A stretch of DNA of 7,642 bases from Chloroflexota bacterium (GCA_023406965.1 JAEXTI010000544.1:1-7642); one strand, 5' to 3'; positions 1 to 6,444 are shown, counted from the first letter of the stretch. Translations and numbers: made by a program. Notes: generated from the letters alone by a model not told the origin.

Positions 1-1119
1 CGCTACGGCGGTTGTGTACTCAGGGGTGTCGATGCAGCCGCTTTCCTCGCTGGGCGGGGCAAAGTCGATGGCGGCCAGAGGTTCGCCCGTGCCCCAAACG
101 GAATGCGGACCGCCGGTATAGGCCCAGGGGAGGCCGGGGAGGAACGGCAGGCGCAGGTCGGGCTGGCGCACGCTGCCGGGGAGGTGCGCCTCGACGGTCC
201 AGGGGTCGCCGAACATGGCGCGATACGCGGCGGCAAAACCCTCGGGTCCAATGGCGCGCCGATACTCGTCATCGGAGTGGTGGAGGGTAAAGTAATATTG
301 CAAAGCCACCGTGGCGGCGTTCTGCCAGGGGTCGGGGCGCTCCATGCGATCGCCAGGCAAGTCCAGGGAGTCCAGTTCGCCGCTGCGCCAGCCGTAGTAA
401 CCGTTGTTGAGGGCGTTGGCGGCCCAGTTGAGCTGGCGGTACAGCCCGTTGGTGGAGAGATCGACTTCACCCAGGGGAAAGGCATCCAGGCCGGAAGGCG
501 TCACGGGGTCGGTGAGCGCCCCCAGTTCGTACTCCAGGAGAGCCAGCAGGAAGCGCGGGCTGATGGAGTGGTTGAGGGCAACAAAATCGACAATTTCAGC
601 GCCGGTGCGGACCTGTCCGGAGGCATATTCGCTGTAGCTTTTCAGCCAGCCGGGCTGCTCGTTGACGAAGGCGGTGGAGTTAAAATCGCGTTGTGCCGGG
701 CCGTTGATATACAGGCTGTCGTGGATGATCTGGTAGGAACTGCCCCACAAGGGTTGGTAGTAGATGGGAATCTTCATGGGCATGCCGGGCGGCATGGTGG
801 TGGCGTCAAGGGGGATGAAGGTGTTGGCCTGGCGAATTTCGCGCACACTGGTGTTGAAGTGGGCCGCCAGGACGGGGAGGGTGTCGCCGGTTTGGGCGGT
901 GTAATCGACCAGTTCTCCTGGGCTGTAGACAGGTCGAGTGGGCTCGACCGTGGGCGTGGCGCCCAGGGTGGGGGTAGGTTGGGCGACGAGGGGCGCTGGG
1001 GCTTCACCAGAGGCCAGGTCGGCGGGCAAACAGCCCGTGAGCAGGAAAACTGCCAGGCACAGGCAGGTAAAGATCAAACGGACATGCCGTTGGGAAGAAC
1101 GCACAATTAATTCTTTCAC
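1..1119 (-). CDS. LysM / M23-type metallopeptidase lipoprotein P1 (3' end outside window)
   Basis: The frame is open for 373 codons from GTG 1119 to base 1 and leaves the window inside the C-terminal domain. Seen: charged N-terminus, hydrophobic segment and lipobox LTGC (Cys30); Pro/Thr-rich linker to about residue 65; a LysM-like segment at about 72-118 (YTAQTGDTLPVLAAHF); a helical region at about 170-310 containing SPRFLLALLEYELG; and the start of an M23-like domain with TGGPH (His339) and IDF (Asp352). It breaks off at TTAVA, where paralogue P2 has TAVADG, so the second half of the peptidase domain, including any HxH, lies to the left. The order matches P2 and P3. By family, LysM binds N-acetylglucosamine glycans and M23 enzymes cut peptidoglycan peptides. 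P1 alone keeps Glu (Glu198) at the position that is Gln in the others. GTG 1104 (five codons in) is an alternative start; neither has a clear Shine-Dalgarno site. Divergent from the serine hydrolase gene. Confidence 0.85.
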   Translation of the reverse strand, partial: MKELIVRSSQRHVRLIFTCLCLAVFLLTGCLPADLASGEAPAPLVAQPTPTLGATPTVEPTRPVYSPGELVDYTAQTGDTLPVLAAHFNTSVREIRQANTFIPLDATTMPPGMPMKIPIYYQPLWGSSYQIIHDSLYINGPAQRDFNSTAFVNEQPGWLKSYSEYASGQVRTGAEIVDFVALNHSISPRFLLALLEYELGALTDPVTPSGLDAFPLGEVDLSTNGLYRQLNWAANALNNGYYGWRSGELDSLDLPGDRMERPDPWQNAATVALQYYFTLHHSDDEYRRAIGPEGFAAAYRAMFGDPWTVEAHLPGSVRQPDLRLPFLPGLPWAYTGGPHSVWGTGEPLAAIDFAPPSEESGCIDTPEYTTAVA

Positions 1120-1145
1120 AAGTCTAACTCGAGAATGATTATAAT
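1115..1145 (+). promoter_or_regulatory. Candidate promoter of the serine hydrolase gene
   Basis: A perfect TATAAT lies at 1140-1145. TTCACA at 1115-1120 matches the -35 consensus at five of six bases, with a 19-base spacer, slightly long. Transcription would begin near 1152, only about 4 bases before ATG 1156, which predicts a leaderless or near-leaderless message. This agrees with the absence of a Shine-Dalgarno site there. The -35 overlaps the start codon region of the divergent P1 gene. Confidence 0.5.
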
Positions 1146-1166
1146 CGATCCCACAATGGCCATGAA
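1138..1166 (-). promoter_or_regulatory. Candidate divergent promoter of P1 sharing the same -10
   Basis: Bases 1137-1146 form the perfect palindrome GATTATAATC, so TATAAT is also present on the minus strand (1143 down to 1138). The best -35 at a 17-base spacing is weak: TTCATG, at 1166 down to 1161. Initiation would fall near 1131, giving about a 12-base leader before GTG 1119. The shared symmetric -10 is seen directly; activity in this direction is inferred. Confidence 0.35.
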
Positions 1167-2145
1167 GACGTCCCAGTTCAATCATGCTTTCCTTGTAATC
1201 TTTCTGATAGGTGGTTTGTTTGGGTGCGCTCCGGCGCCGACGCTTCCCACCCCGACGGATGTTCGCCATACGCAAGTCCCCACTCAGGCGGCTCCTACAA
1301 CCGCGCCAACGGAACCTCCTACTCCCATGCCCAGCTCGACCACGGAACCTGCTCCCACAGGGACGGTTGTTCTTTCTCCAACACCGGATTGGCGGGCTGA
1401 GTGGCAGGTGGCGGCAGAGGAAGTTGTAGAGCGCAGCGGTGGACGGTGGCACTATCTGATCCGCGAGGTGGGCGGCGAGACGATTCTGGCCAGTGGGGAA
1501 GATGAAGTTCTCCATCCGGCTTCGACGATCAAGGTGGCGATTGCGGCTTTGTTCTTTGCGACGCTGGAGCAGGAAGGGTCGATCGAGGATTTGCCCAAGG
1601 CCTTGCGCGAACGAGGAACAGACGGGCGTAGTTATGAGCAGCTCCTGCGGGCTATGCTGGTGAAATCCGAGGAGCCCGCGGCAGATTCGCTGCAAAAGTG
1701 GGTGGAAGAACGCGTGAGCCCTGAGGATGTGTTGAAAAGCTGGGAGTTGGAACACACCCGGCTGACCCCGCGCCGATCAACCCTTGCAGAGTTGGCGATG
1801 CTGCTGGAAGGAATTTGGACGGGTAGGTGGATTTCTGCCCCAGCGCGAGATATTCTTCTGGGACTCATGGCGGAATACACGCCAAACGATGATTTACGAC
1901 TGGGTGTGGCGCGCGGATGTCAGGCACAAGACGAGCGTTTCTACAATAAGCGCGGCACGTTGACGGATGACGTTCTGATCGTAGGGGATGTGGCGCTCAT
2001 TGAACGCGGCGGGAAGTGGTACTTCGCCGGGGTGTTTGCCTACCAGATGCCGGAAGGGCTGCCGCAGACGACTTATGAGACGCTGGAGGCAGGCATGGCC
2101 GACTTTGGCGGCTTGTTCTGCGAATTCCTGGGTGGAGGGCGTTAA
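1156..2145 (+). CDS. Class A beta-lactamase-like serine hydrolase, lipoprotein
   Basis: 329 residues from ATG 1156. Seen: a hydrophobic signal with lipobox LFGC (Cys24), a Pro/Thr-rich linker at about 25-78, then a domain of about 250 residues. HPASTIK gives the nucleophile motif SxxK (Ser123, Lys126). KSEEPA (Ser171) stands where SDN is expected, and NKRGTL (Lys265-Gly267) where KTG is expected; TPRRSTLAEL near 204 resembles the helix after the omega loop of class A enzymes. By family this is the penicillin-recognising serine hydrolase fold. With altered second and third motifs it need not be a beta-lactamase; a wall-peptide hydrolase, an esterase or an inactive binder are all possible. The frame opens at ATG 1135, but that codon sits just ahead of the likely -10 and would put acidic residue Asp ahead of the signal; ATG 1162 is the other option. 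It is the only plus-strand gene, and ends 6 bases from the end of P2 with no terminator seen. Confidence 0.85.
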   Translation: MAMKTSQFNHAFLVIFLIGGLFGCAPAPTLPTPTDVRHTQVPTQAAPTTAPTEPPTPMPSSTTEPAPTGTVVLSPTPDWRAEWQVAAEEVVERSGGRWHYLIREVGGETILASGEDEVLHPASTIKVAIAALFFATLEQEGSIEDLPKALRERGTDGRSYEQLLRAMLVKSEEPAADSLQKWVEERVSPEDVLKSWELEHTRLTPRRSTLAELAMLLEGIWTGRWISAPARDILLGLMAEYTPNDDLRLGVARGCQAQDERFYNKRGTLTDDVLIVGDVALIERGGKWYFAGVFAYQMPEGLPQTTYETLEAGMADFGGLFCEFLGGGR

Positions 2146-2151
2146 AGCGGA

Positions 2152-3717
2152 TTAGCGGGAAATAGCGGCGGTGTATTCGCTGTAGAAGGAAGCGATGACT
2201 GTTTCATCGCCGCGGGTCATCCCGCCCTGGTAATCTTTCTCGCCGGCATACGAACGCCAGCCGCTGAGTTCAAAGGCCAGGGGACCGTCGGCCAGGATCC
2301 ATTCGCCGTTGTATTTGCGAGCAATGTGGACGTGGGTGCCGGTGGCCCGGCCGCCTTCGCAGGAGGGGTGCCCAATGTTTTCGTTTTGCATCACCCAGGT
2401 ACCCAGGGGAACTTTGTTCACCGTTGCAATATGCAGGTACAGGATGGCCCAGCCGGTTTGCTCATAACCGTCGCCGTCAAGATCGACCACGATCAGGCCG
2501 GTCTCGGAGCGCACCACCAGGCCATCGGCAACCGCGGTGACCCATTCGCTGCTTGGGACGCAGCCGCGCTCAACCGCGCCGGGGGCGAAATCTAGAGCGG
2601 CACGCGCGCCGCCGGGACCCCAGGCGGAATGAGGCCCGCCCGTGTGGCCCCATACTTTCCCGGCACGGAAGGGTAATTCCATGAAGGGTTGGGTGAGGGT
2701 GGCGGGGAAGAGCGGTTCTACGGATTGGGCGCGCAGCCAGGGGTCGCCAAACATGGTTTGGTACAACTTGGGCAGGCTGTTTTCACCGTAGATCACTTCT
2801 TCCCAACCGGCCCGGTCGTATAACTGGGCGAATAAGTACAAAACTGCTACCGTCCCGGCGTTAAGCTCGGGAGCCAGGCGCAGAACTTCACCATCGCGGA
2901 AGGTTAACTCGGTGACCAACCCTTCGCGCCAGCCGTAATAGCCCAGGTTGAGCTGTGAAACGGCCCAACTGAGCTGGTTGTAAAGTTCTTTATCTTCTAG
3001 ACTTTGGTAGCCGATGGGGTAATCAATTTTGGACTGGTCTTCCGGCTGCCCATAGACCCAATGGGCCTGGTACTCCAGAATTGCCAGCAGCAGACGCGGG
3101 TTGACCGAGTTTTCCAGCGTCACGCGCTGGATGATTTTTGCGCCGTCGTTCCAGCCATCCAGGAACCATTTTTCGTAATCTTTTAGGTAACCGCCGGATT
3201 CGTTGACGAAGGTTTTGATTTCAAAATCTAACGCGGAGGGGGAGTAGACGATTTCGCTGTCAGGGATAAGACGATCGCCAGCGCTTACCTGGCCCAGGCG
3301 GCTGGGAATGACCAGAAGCTGCCCCGGATTGAACAAACTGTCTGTGGGTATTAAATCGGGTGAGGTGATCTCAGCCGGATCGACCCCAAAGCGGATGCCC
3401 AGGGCGCGGAGGGTATCGCCTGCCTGCGTGTAGTATAGAATCGGTGGGGCAGGAGTCGGGCTGACTTCAGGCGTGGGGGTGAGAGAGGGCTGCGGGGTGG
3501 CTCTGGGAGAGAGCGTGGCAGTGGGGCCGACAGCGGTGGGGGTGTGGGCGAAGGGTGGTTTGGTCGGCTCGGGGGTAACGGGGTAGATGGGGGCGATGCC
3601 TTCCAGACCGGGAAAGACTCCGCCCTGGCAGCCGGTCAATGTTGTTAACAAAACCACTAAAAGCAGGCAAGATAGAAAACGCTTAGCGCCCAATTTGATT
3701 TTCGTCCTTCCGCGCAT
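2152..3717 (-). CDS. LysM / lysozyme-like / M23 metallopeptidase lipoprotein P2
   Basis: 521 residues from ATG 3717. Seen: basic N-terminus, hydrophobic segment and lipobox LTGC (Cys30); a Pro/Thr linker at about 47-92; LysM at about 95-138 (YTQAGDTLRALGIRFGV, ending in QLLVIPSR); a helical region at about 190-330 with NPRLLLAILEYQAHW; and an M23 domain at about 345-480. In the last, His363 and Asp376 would form the first metal motif, YLHI supplies His429, and GTHVH supplies His462 and His464. Cys386 and Cys453 are placed for a disulfide. The acidic loop DLDGDG (412-417) lies inside the domain. A short tail of about 50 residues (NGEWILADG onward) is shared with P3. Expected role: an envelope peptidase on the cell surface. 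Last gene of the deacetylase operon; it overlaps the end of P3. Other possible starts are GTG 3738 and TTG 3693; the latter has GGAAGGA 11 bases upstream and gives a compact signal peptide. Confidence 0.9.
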   Translation of the reverse strand: MRGRTKIKLGAKRFLSCLLLVVLLTTLTGCQGGVFPGLEGIAPIYPVTPEPTKPPFAHTPTAVGPTATLSPRATPQPSLTPTPEVSPTPAPPILYYTQAGDTLRALGIRFGVDPAEITSPDLIPTDSLFNPGQLLVIPSRLGQVSAGDRLIPDSEIVYSPSALDFEIKTFVNESGGYLKDYEKWFLDGWNDGAKIIQRVTLENSVNPRLLLAILEYQAHWVYGQPEDQSKIDYPIGYQSLEDKELYNQLSWAVSQLNLGYYGWREGLVTELTFRDGEVLRLAPELNAGTVAVLYLFAQLYDRAGWEEVIYGENSLPKLYQTMFGDPWLRAQSVEPLFPATLTQPFMELPFRAGKVWGHTGGPHSAWGPGGARAALDFAPGAVERGCVPSSEWVTAVADGLVVRSETGLIVVDLDGDGYEQTGWAILYLHIATVNKVPLGTWVMQNENIGHPSCEGGRATGTHVHIARKYNGEWILADGPLAFELSGWRSYAGEKDYQGGMTRGDETVIASFYSEYTAAISR

Positions 3718-5230
3718 CCCAGGCTTCAACAGAAGCACCGTCGCGCGTCAAGAACCCATTATACTCTATGCCGTCCCCAGAGGAGACCCAACCGTCCAAT
3801 GTGAAGGGTAGACCGGCGTCGGCGGCGATCCATTCGCCATTGTAGCGGCGGGCGATGTGAACATGGGTGCCGTTGGAGATTCCGCCTTCGCAGGAGGGGT
3901 GGCCGATTTGGTCGCCCGCTTTGACGGGAAGACCGGCGAGAACCCGGTCGCGGGTTTCAATGTGCATGTACAGGATGGTCCAGCCGGTTTGTTCAAAGCC
4001 GTCGCCGTCCAGGTCCTGCACCACCGCACCGTTTTCAGCGCGGAGGATGAGACCATCGGTCAATGCCACCACCCATTCATCGCTGGGCACGCAGCCCAGA
4101 GCGTCGCCGGGCGGGGCGAAATCGAGGCCGGCCCAGGCCGAGCCGTTGCCCCAACCGCCATGTGGGCCGCCCGTGAAGGACCAGATCTTGCCGGGTTCAA
4201 AAGGAAGCTGCATCTCCGGCTGTTGCAGCCCATCCGGGATGAGCGGATCGTAGGCCAGGTCGAAGGGGTAACCGAAGAAGTTCTGGAACACAGCGAATAG
4301 ACCTTCGTCGGACACAGCCCGCTCCCAATCGGCCTGACCGTAAAGCAGGCTGAAGAAATGCTGCACACCGGCCGTGCCGGGGTTGAGCGTGGGGGCGGGG
4401 GGAACGAGCTGGCCGTCTGCCAGAATCCAGCCGGTGATGCCGTTGGCCTTCCACAGGTAATATCCGCGGTTGAGGTTGTTGGCAGCCCAGGCCAGTTGCA
4501 TGTACAGGCTGTCGTAATAGGGGTTGATGTAGCCCATGGGATAATTTTGGGCGGTCTCGGACGGATTGGATTGGGTGACCCAGCCGCTCTGGTATTCAAG
4601 CAGCGCCAGGAGCAGGCGCGGACTGACGGAGTATTCGCGCGCCACGCGGATGACCACATCGGCCCCAGAGTGGTAGACGTCCTCGACTTCCTCGTAATGG
4701 CGGGACAGATAGCCGCCTTGCTTCTGAATAAAATCAGCGGTGGAAAATTGGATGGTGGTGGGGCCGTAGACCAGTTCGGAGTCAGGGATGATCTTGAAAT
4801 CGGGCCCGGGCGGCAGCGGATTGGGCGCGGGGATGTCCAGGACAACACCCACTTCAAGCAAGTTGGGGTTGGCAAGGTTGTTGGCCTGGATGAGCGTTTC
4901 CAGGGTGACGCCGTAGCGCTGGGCGATTTTCCCCAATGTGTCGCCGTATTGGACGGTGTAGGATTCGTTGTCGGTGCGCGCGGTGGGCATGAGGCGGGGC
5001 GCATCGGGGGTGGGGGTGAGAATAGGATCGCCCGGCGCGCGCGTGGCGGGGAGGTAAGGGTTGCGCGTGGCCGCGGGCGCCTGGAGGGTTGAAGCAGGTA
5101 CTTCTGTGGTTAAGATCGGGATGTAGCCCTGGCTGGCAGGTGACGAACGAACGCAGGCGATCGCCACTGCCAGGGGCAGGAGGGCCATCAGGGCGAGGGG
5201 GTGGGCAAGGGGCCGAGTTTTGGGCTGCAT
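3683..5230 (-). CDS. LysM / lysozyme-like / M23 metallopeptidase lipoprotein P3
   Basis: 515 residues. Seen: N-terminus with Lys and Arg, hydrophobic segment ending AVAIAC (Cys26, a weaker lipobox than in P1 and P2); a Pro/Ala/Thr linker to about 88; a well-formed LysM at 91-133 (YTVQYGDTLGKIAQRYGVTL, then IQANNLANPNLLEVG); a helical region at about 188-325 with SPRLLLALLEYQSGW; and an M23 domain at about 342-470. Probable metal and catalytic residues are His357, Asp370, His423 (YMHI), His456 and His458 (GTHVHIA). Cys380 and Cys447 match the P2 pair; DLDGDG is at 406-411. The tail NGEWIAADAG onward is shared with P2. The frame overlaps the end of the deacetylase gene by 43 bases when begun at 5230; ATG 5188 would give a TGATG junction but leave a signal peptide with no positive charge and no Shine-Dalgarno site, so 5230 is preferred. 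Expected to act on peptidoglycan outside the membrane. Confidence 0.92.
   Translation of the reverse strand: MQPKTRPLAHPLALMALLPLAVAIACVRSSPASQGYIPILTTEVPASTLQAPAATRNPYLPATRAPGDPILTPTPDAPRLMPTARTDNESYTVQYGDTLGKIAQRYGVTLETLIQANNLANPNLLEVGVVLDIPAPNPLPPGPDFKIIPDSELVYGPTTIQFSTADFIQKQGGYLSRHYEEVEDVYHSGADVVIRVAREYSVSPRLLLALLEYQSGWVTQSNPSETAQNYPMGYINPYYDSLYMQLAWAANNLNRGYYLWKANGITGWILADGQLVPPAPTLNPGTAGVQHFFSLLYGQADWERAVSDEGLFAVFQNFFGYPFDLAYDPLIPDGLQQPEMQLPFEPGKIWSFTGGPHGGWGNGSAWAGLDFAPPGDALGCVPSDEWVVALTDGLILRAENGAVVQDLDGDGFEQTGWTILYMHIETRDRVLAGLPVKAGDQIGHPSCEGGISNGTHVHIARRYNGEWIAADAGLPFTLDGWVSSGDGIEYNGFLTRDGASVEAWDARKDENQIGR
3758..3763 (-). promoter_or_regulatory. Possible internal -10 ahead of P2
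   Basis: A perfect TATAAT occurs on the minus strand within the last 30 codons of P3, about 40 bases before ATG 3717. No convincing -35 is found 15-19 bases upstream and there is no extended TG. It codes for Tyr-Asn of P3, so it may be chance. Confidence 0.2.
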
Positions 5231-6408
5231 ACGATCTCGTAGTATTCTAATTCTGTCTGGCGGTTGGCTTCTGCATAATCAGCGGCTTCTTTTCCAATCA
5301 GGCGCACCGTGTCCAGGTGGATCTGGGCGTCGGCGTCCCAGTAACGGGGCAGGAGCATGAGCGGGTCATTGATGTACCCTTCGGAAGCGTAGGACGGGCG
5401 GGCGGGGTCATCGGCGGCGGCCTGGGGAACCCAGTTGTACATGATGGGGCCGCGGGGGTTGACCGTGAAACCAAGCTGGTAACCTACCTCGCGGGCGATT
5501 TCGACCCCGCGCCTGGAGAAACTTCCGCCGGGCCAGATGTAGGCGATGGGGGCTTTTCCAAAGGCTTCGGTAATGGCTTCGTAGGCGCCGTTCAGCTCGT
5601 TGTAGGCATATTCGTCGGCGGACACGGTGCCATAAAGCGGGGTGGTGATATAGGTACCGGGCTTGGCTTCGTAGATATTCACATTGTGAATGACTCCGTG
5701 TGCCTGGTGGTCGACCCAACCTTCGTCTTGCAGGAGGCGGTTGCCTTCCAGAACCCGCTTGCTGGCCTCGGGCTCGCTAATCCAGGCGTTGGTCACGCTG
5801 GTCCAGCCAAATTCCTTGAAGTAGGGTTCGAAGAAGGTGCGGTAGTAAGCTTCGGTGTGCAGGTCGTCGACGATGAGCAGCACGGAGCGCGCTGGGATTT
5901 TTTCATTTCGTTGCAAGAAGCCTGCCATTTGCTGCATGGAGATGGTTTCAAATCCCATTTTGTGCAGGTCGCGCAAGAGCAGGTCCAGATAGGCTTCGCT
6001 GATCTGGTAAACCTGGTTGACCTCGTCGGTGATGCGGTGGAACATGATGGGCATGACCACTGTGCCGGGGGCGCTGTTGTTGGGGTCCCATTTGGCGCGC
6101 AGGTACTGGCAGGTGTCTTCGACGTAGGGCTGGGGGACATCCAGCTTGTTGAGCCGGTCGGTTTGGAAAGCAACAGGCAGGGTGGGAGGCGTGCGCACGG
6201 GGGTGGGCGTAAAGGTGGGGGTGACCGTGACGGTGGGCGGCACGGGCGTGGGGGTGACGGTGGGGATGGAGCGGGTCGCGTCGAGCAAGGCCTGGTCGAA
6301 GAAGGCGGTCAGGGTCAGGTCGGGGGTGGGGAGGGCAGCCGGTTGAGGCGCGCAAGCCGAAAGGAGCATGACCACCAGTAAGGTTATTGTGGCAAAACGG
6401 TAAGGCAT
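5188..6408 (-). CDS. CE4-type polysaccharide deacetylase-like lipoprotein
   Basis: 406 residues. Seen: signal peptide with lipobox LSAC (Cys19), a linker at about 47-76 rich in Pro, Thr and Val, and a NodB-homology-like domain at about 115-320. It opens with MPIMFHRI, as many CE4 proteins do with YHRI. IVDDL (Asp181, Asp182) matches the TFDDG motif of general base and metal ligand; HGVIH (His237, His241) matches the second metal motif; IWPGGSFS (292-295) stands for the RPPxG-type motif. By family these enzymes remove N- or O-acetyl groups from surface glycans or peptidoglycan. The metal residues are kept but the small residues around them differ, so the substrate is uncertain and the molecule may be unusual or weakly active. 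First gene of the operon with P3 and P2. ATG 6408 has no Shine-Dalgarno site and sits 6 bases after TAGAAT, which suggests a leaderless message. Confidence 0.85.
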   Translation of the reverse strand: MPYRFATITLLVVMLLSACAPQPAALPTPDLTLTAFFDQALLDATRSIPTVTPTPVPPTVTVTPTFTPTPVRTPPTLPVAFQTDRLNKLDVPQPYVEDTCQYLRAKWDPNNSAPGTVVMPIMFHRITDEVNQVYQISEAYLDLLLRDLHKMGFETISMQQMAGFLQRNEKIPARSVLLIVDDLHTEAYYRTFFEPYFKEFGWTSVTNAWISEPEASKRVLEGNRLLQDEGWVDHQAHGVIHNVNIYEAKPGTYITTPLYGTVSADEYAYNELNGAYEAITEAFGKAPIAYIWPGGSFSRRGVEIAREVGYQLGFTVNPRGPIMYNWVPQAAADDPARPSYASEGYINDPLMLLPRYWDADAQIHLDTVRLIGKEAADYAEANRQTELEYYEIVCSPKLGPLPTPSP

Positions 6409-6414
6409 GGGGTT

Positions 6415-6444
6415 ATTCTACCAAAGAAAGGAGGGGGCGTCCAA
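6415..6444 (-). promoter_or_regulatory. Candidate promoter of the deacetylase-P3-P2 operon
   Basis: On the minus strand, TTGGAC (6444 down to 6439) and TAGAAT (6420 down to 6415) are 18 bases apart. TAGAAT matches the -10 consensus at five of six bases; the -35 is moderate. The predicted start of transcription coincides with the A of ATG 6408. The -35 overlaps the U tract of the upstream terminator. Confidence 0.5.

Noticed and set aside
103..1110. A 335-codon open frame on the plus strand
   Set aside because: It is the complement of P1. The P1 frame has a lipobox, LysM and M23 signatures and clear paralogues; the plus frame shows no domain and only Gly/Val/Arg-rich text typical of an antisense frame in GC-rich DNA.
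1135..1155. Upstream ATG 1135 as start of the serine hydrolase
   Set aside because: It lies just ahead of the perfect TATAAT and would add acidic residue Asp ahead of the signal peptide; ATG 1156 or 1162 fits the signal better.
4060..5004. A 314-codon minus-strand open frame inside P3
   Set aside because: Ser/Pro/Arg-rich shadow in a shifted frame; the P3 frame carries all recognisable domains.
2152..5230. P2 and P3 as a recent direct repeat or assembly duplication
   Set aside because: The proteins share architecture and motifs but differ at many positions, with different linkers and LysM segments, so they are old paralogues.
5244..5249. TAGAAT on the minus strand 14 bases before ATG 5230, as a promoter for P3
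   Set aside because: No -35 resemblance at 16-19 bases, and the bases are coding for the Glu/Tyr-rich end of the deacetylase.
6180..6266. Many GGG tracts on the plus strand, a possible G-quadruplex
   Set aside because: They are the complement of Pro and Thr codons of the linker; several loops exceed 7 bases and no regulatory role is suggested by position.
5317..6381. A 354-codon plus-strand open frame opposite the deacetylase
   Set aside because: Glycine- and valine-rich with no motifs; it mirrors the Pro/Thr linker and the CE4 domain coded on the minus strand.
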